From Symsagittifera roscoffensis (lineage: Eukaryota; Xenacoelomorpha; Acoela; Convolutidae): a stretch of DNA of 64,000 nucleotides. Of the stretch, positions 61,091 through 64,000 are shown one piece after another (the stretch's first letter is position 1; each line of letters opens with the position of its first letter). The position numbers and the translations under genes are program-made. The notes beneath the pieces are model-generated. The model saw nothing but the letters and a program-made list of their open reading frames with translations. It was not told the DNA's origin and did no database searches. Location of the stretch: assembly GCF_963678635.1 (NCBI RefSeq), contig NC_087063.1, positions 53,149,074-53,213,073 of the forward strand. Direction: 5' to 3'.

Positions 61091-61481
61091 TCGGCCTTGG
61101 TAAGAGCCCCGGCCCCTTGAACGGTTGTTCCGGTAACCTCCCCGGATTATTCCAACTGGTTCCGATTTTATTTGGATTCCTCCTGATGATGATGATCCAG
61201 GGGTCCCCGCTGGTCCCGTGGCAACGTATGAGGATGCATACTTGCTGCCCCTTTCGTACGAGAGAGCGATCCGGTACACTTCCTCAGGTGTTTTTGTCCA
61301 CTGTGAGATTCGCGGCGAAATAAAAATTCATTGGATTTAGCGAGTGTTTGGCGACCATTCCCCATTGGAATCTGTTGATCCAGAATTCCCACATCATTGG
61401 CGGTTCCGTGCATTTTGCTGGCCAAAATCCCGTGATGCCCAGTGGATTCTTTCCCCCACCTAATCCTGCTGACTGCGCCAT
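61091..61481 (-). pseudogene. Young element Gag N-terminus, disrupted
   Basis: The frame starts MAQSAGLGGGKNPLG; its ATG spans the junction of 5' LTR and PBS (A at 61481, TG in the PBS). It reads WEFWINRFQWGMVAKHS and stops at 61284. The capsid end (QWTKTPEEVYRIALSYERG) is in another frame from about 61330 to 61091, ending in Arg/Gly-rich SRGRGSYQGR before a TGA. The total is far shorter than a normal Gag, so a large internal deletion plus frameshift near 61330 is likely. Confidence 0.7.
61463..61480 (-). promoter_or_regulatory. Primer-binding site, tRNA-Ser type
   Basis: Directly after the 5' LTR the minus strand reads TGGCGCAGTCAGCAGGAT. Its complement ends in CTGCGCCA and resembles the acceptor and T-arm end of animal tRNA-Ser, which also primes the Drosophila 17.6/297 elements. 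Confidence 0.75.
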
Positions 61482-61696
61482 GTCGAGAAGATAAAACGAT
61501 CGTCGAGCAATTGTTAATTCCGAGATAAATATACAGTAACTTAATCTTGCAAAGTTAGCATCAAGAGTGGTTAGAAACAATATCCAAGGGTGACAGACAG
61601 ATCCAAGGACAAACACCTGCTAATCAATTAGTCTAGCACCAAGAGTGAACAATTGATTGACAGCTTTGGAAATGAACTAAATTACTCAATACGACA
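61481..61696 (-). repeat. 5' LTR of the young Ty3/gypsy element
   Basis: 216 bp, identical by eye to 55829-56044. It should carry the element's promoter, driving transcription antisense to the host gene. Confidence 0.93.
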
Positions 61697-61700
61697 CAGC
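61697..61700. repeat. Right target-site duplication CAGC
   Basis: Matches 55825-55828. Confidence 0.85.
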
Positions 61701-62205
61701 GCAGATGTTTTTCAAGAGGCAGTATTAGTACAAGTTGTTTACAGCCTAATTTTGCAGGGTAACATCAGCCGTTACTCAACACCGTCGATGTAGAAAAAAT
61801 CGCATATGTACGCCAATCGAAAGCAGAGATTTTGACCTTTGTAAATTCCTTTGCTACGCCGTAAGATTGATTTTTTTATTTGGTGGAAGAAAACTGTAAT
61901 GAAACGCCGGCTCTTTTCCAGTTTCCCAAACCCCTCTTAAAATTACAAAAACAGGTGTTCAAAAGTTGTTCTTACTAAATTTTGCATATAAAAAATGTAA
62001 AAACTACTTGTTTACCTGTTCAAGCTGACACACGTTTTGATGCAGTTGATAACATGAAAAATCATTTAAAGTAAACTTTGGTTTATTGATATTCCATAAA
62101 AACTAAAGGATGGAACTGAAAAAGAGCCAAAACGCCCAATTTTTTGCCTGGTACTTGATATAGACGCTAAACAAATCAGCTGAAGATGAAATGTTTTTTT
62201 TTCAG
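61701..62205. other. Remaining host intron before the second SPACA9-like exon
   Basis: AT-rich, no reading frame of note. It ends in a T-rich tract and CAG, a good splice acceptor directly before 62206. Without the retroelement the whole intron would be about 0.6 kb. Confidence 0.55.
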
Positions 62206-62323
62206 CGCGGGCCAAGCAAATGCGACCTACAAAGGTGCAGTAAAACTCTGGTTTGAAGTTTACGACGAACTTAGAAGTGTAATTCAGAATCAACTCGTAG
62301 CCGCACAAGCTTGTGCTCCAGAG
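62206..62323 (+). CDS. SPACA9-like gene, second exon
   Basis: The acceptor TTTTTTTTTCAG is followed by an exon that completes the Gly codon left in phase 2 by the first exon. It then reads AGQANATYKGAVKLWFEVYD and ELRSVIQNQLVAAQ. It ends GAG|GTAAAA, a usable donor in phase 0. Length and helical character suit the second helix pair of SPACA9. Sequence similarity in this part is weak; the phase match and position are the main support. No third exon is recognised to the window end. Confidence 0.5.
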
Positions 62324-62474
62324 GTAAAAACAGCACATTTTTGCTCTTTTCTACTCCCTCTCACATATAAATTTATCTCTGAAAACTGAGATGACGGTGC
62401 TTGTAAAAAAGCTAACATTTCAAATGATTTTTGATTTCTAATTGACTTAATTCGCTGGTACAAAACACTTTTTC

Positions 62475-62675
62475 GGCTCTTTTTCCTTCCCCCCCCACCT
62501 CACTCAAACATGAATTTTATGGTCTAACGAAGGGTTTTACGAGGTTAATTATGAAGACCAAATATGTTTGTCATGGCCGAATTAGTCTGCATGTCAATTT
62601 TCATGACAATCGGACAAAGTGATTAGTAATTTCAAATATTAAAATTAGCAGGTGGGGGGAAAAGGAAAAAGAGCC
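62475..62675. repeat. Inverted repeat with 26-bp arms (MITE-like)
   Basis: Arms 62475-62500 and 62650-62675 (GGCTCTTTTTCC and a C-run, facing the complement) differ at two of 26 positions. A second, looser inverted pair around AACATATTTGGTCT (62703-62720) and AGACCAAATATG (62555-62568) overlaps it. This may be a small foldback element. Confidence 0.6.
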
Positions 62676-62961
62676 ACTTTTTCGTGTACGCGCTGCAAAT
62701 TTTTTCGAAAACATATTTGGTCTCCATACTTCTAACCTTTTAAAACCCAGCATTGCACCATAAAATAAATTGGCTCTTTTTCAGTACCCCCTTTGATTTT
62801 TTCTGAAATTCTGAAAATTTGAAAAGTTTATATAACATTGTCATATTGGAACCTGATCTAAACTACATTTTATGATTGGATAAATTAGATATTTTACCAC
62901 TGTAAAGTATTTAATATTTACCAATCATGATCCATCTAACTAACAACCCACTTATTTGTAA

Positions 62962-62989
62962 GTGCTGAAATTACTTGTAATTTCAGCAC
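62962..62989. repeat. Perfect 13-bp palindrome with 2-bp spacer
   Basis: GTGCTGAAATTAC, then TT, then GTAATTTCAGCAC. It could be a transposon terminus, a hairpin or a protein-binding site. Confidence 0.85.
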
Positions 62990-63232
62990 CAGAGAGATTT
63001 GAATTTAACTTAGAAATTAGTTGCCTCTCCAAGAGAACTTCAGCAGTCGCAATAAACCAGTATACCCTAGATCTATTGAGCCTAGCAGAGACTAGTTAAA
63101 CAACCTGAGACTAGATAGTATAAGAGTAAGATTAGGATCGGTATTAGACTAAGAAGTTGCGCGAATCTATCCGGCCGAAAATAAGATAGCGTGACGAGCA
63201 GACGGTGTACCCTATCCGAAATTACTCTATGA

Positions 63233-63577
63233 GTTAACCACATCGGTTCTAACTCATCTGGTGCGACCATAAGTCTCGAACAAGACCTTAATAGCTTAGA
63301 ATTAACCAAAAATAGATTAGAATTTAGACAAAACATTTTCAAAATGTTATACGACGATAATTTAATCGAAATGTCTCTACGACTCAATAGATCAGAGCCA
63401 ATATTCCGAACGACAACAGAACTACCCGGAATTGCAAGAAGACCTCGAACCAGAGACGACATACGACAAAGTAGAAACTTACCAAATAGTTATATGATAG
63501 TACGGCAAAAGCCAACACAAACTTTTATATTTAGAATTTCATTAGCAATGAATTTAGATTTTCATTCACAAACATAA
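63233..63577 (+). CDS. Uncharacterised open frame, possible exon or transposon ORF
   Basis: Open from 63233, with an ATG at 63344. Upstream of the ATG it reads LEQDLNSLELTKNRLEFRQN, a coiled-coil-like helix that continues into MLYDDNLIEMSLRLNRSEP. Further on come PGIARRPRTRDDIRQSRNLP and then AT-rich, less protein-like sequence to a TAA. Not recognised. It could be an exon of an unknown gene, the first ORF of a retroelement whose leader is the palindrome-bearing DNA upstream, or chance. Confidence 0.3.
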   Translation, partial: VNHIGSNSSGATISLEQDLNSLELTKNRLEFRQNIFKMLYDDNLIEMSLRLNRSEPIFRTTTELPGIARRPRTRDDIRQSRNLPNSYMIVRQKPTQTFIFRISLAMNLDFHSQT

Positions 63578-63903
63578 AATCTTGAAGTCATTCCTCATAA
63601 TCATCTCAGGCGCTAAACAAAATTATAAATATACAATAACGATTGATAAAAAGATCTCAGATCGTTTTTCTAAATTCTGCAGTATTATATAAAACATGTT
63701 TGGAAAATATTTATTGAAAATCAAAACAAAAACTAATAGCATGACAATAAATTGTTAGTAATCATAAAATCATCAGTTGTCCCAGCTTCATCACCTAAAC
63801 ATAACAGCAATCATAAGCTCACTAATATCATTAAAACACTAAATTTTTTCCTTAAACAAATTTAAACCATTTTAAACTTAAAATCACTTAATTTTAAAAA
63901 TCA
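63578..63903. other. AT-rich non-coding DNA at the right end
   Basis: About 330 bp of AT-rich sequence with no frame or feature recognised. Confidence 0.5.
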
Positions 63904-63989
63904 GATCATCAAGGCTTATCCTTGGATCTTAATTCATTTTCTATTTAATTAAATTTTAAAACTTGATCATCAAGGCCTATCCTTGGATC
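63904..63989. repeat. Two 25-bp hairpins, 61 bp apart
   Basis: GATCATCAAGG with CCTTGGATC after a 5-base loop occurs at 63904-63928 and 63965-63989, differing by one base. The AT-rich DNA before each is also similar, so this is a tandem repeat of about 61 bp that may continue past the window. Confidence 0.75.
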
Positions 63990-64000
63990 GAAAAGAACAA

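Larger units (their letters stand above)
55829..61696 (-). mobile_element. Young Ty3/gypsy LTR retrotransposon, antisense in the SPACA9-like intron
   Basis: A complete 5,868-bp insertion with two LTRs that I find identical over 216 bp, a 4-bp CAGC target-site duplication, PBS, gag-pol and polypurine tract. The pol order RT, RNase H, integrase is that of Ty3/gypsy. There is no envelope gene. It is unrelated in detail to the giant family nearby (FIDD rather than YVDD RT, no GPF, different gag). It is defective: Gag is disrupted, a TGA precedes the first knuckle, and a frameshift plus a stop lie at the RT/RNase H boundary. The identical LTRs say it inserted recently. Confidence 0.93.
62324..63232. 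other. AT-rich non-coding DNA after the second SPACA9-like exon
   Basis: No gene seen. It contains inverted repeats (62475-62675 and 62962-62989) and repeated GGAAAAAGAGCC words in both orientations (also near 62115). It is probably intronic or 3' of the SPACA9-like gene, with small transposon relics. Confidence 0.5.

Overview
The window is eukaryotic, almost certainly from an invertebrate animal whose phylum I cannot fix. Most of it (about 1-52.86 kb) is a nest of very large, decayed LTR-type retroelements, all on the minus strand. The right end (about 52.86-64 kb) is AT-rich host DNA. It carries two phase-matched exons of a gene resembling the sperm/ciliary protein SPACA9, with a young 5.9-kb Ty3/gypsy element inserted antisense in the intron between them. 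There is a 200-bp run of N at 50889-51088. I see no bacterial operons, rRNA, tRNA or CRISPR.

Retroelement cluster, read along the minus strand from right to left: fragment D (52.86-51.1 kb, only the 3' end of an element); the N gap inside a 21-bp satellite; copy C (about 50.5-35.15 kb); fragment E (35.15-28.44 kb, a second copy of part of C that ends in a 1,210-bp tandem duplication); an inverted copy of a gag leader (28.44-27.70 kb); the 21-bp satellite (27.67-26.56 kb); copy B (26.41 to about 8.2 kb); and copy A (4.24-0 kb), a divergent relative running off the left edge. Between B and A lie about 4 kb of non-coding, repeat-rich DNA, possibly LTR or leader.

Copies B and C together show the element's plan: gag (long leader, capsid region, two zinc knuckles), aspartic protease, reverse transcriptase, RNase H, integrase (HHCC, DD35E, GPF module) and an acidic tail. 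An in-frame TAA follows, then a macro-domain reading frame. After that comes a second polyprotein of about 2,900 codons. It holds a coiled coil made of 7-residue repeats, an SGNH/GDSL-type hydrolase domain with all its hallmark residues, a second degenerate SGNH-like segment, a basic NLS-like cluster, and a C-terminal motif resembling a SUMO-interaction motif. No envelope or membrane anchor is visible. B and C both carry many frameshifts, stops and deletions, but in different places, so each repairs the reading of the other. The whole unit would be about 17-18 kb, in the size class of the giant LTR elements known from plants (Ogre) and planarians (Burro). The macro plus SGNH plus giant-ORF layout is the most unusual thing in the window.

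The young Ty3/gypsy element at 55.8-61.7 kb has 216-bp LTRs that are identical by eye, a CAGC target-site duplication, a PBS matching a tRNA-Ser 3' end and a polypurine tract. It has only conventional gag-pol genes, and these are broken in gag and at the RT/RNase H boundary. Nearly all work here is by eye. Domain calls rest on motifs, and no database search was run.
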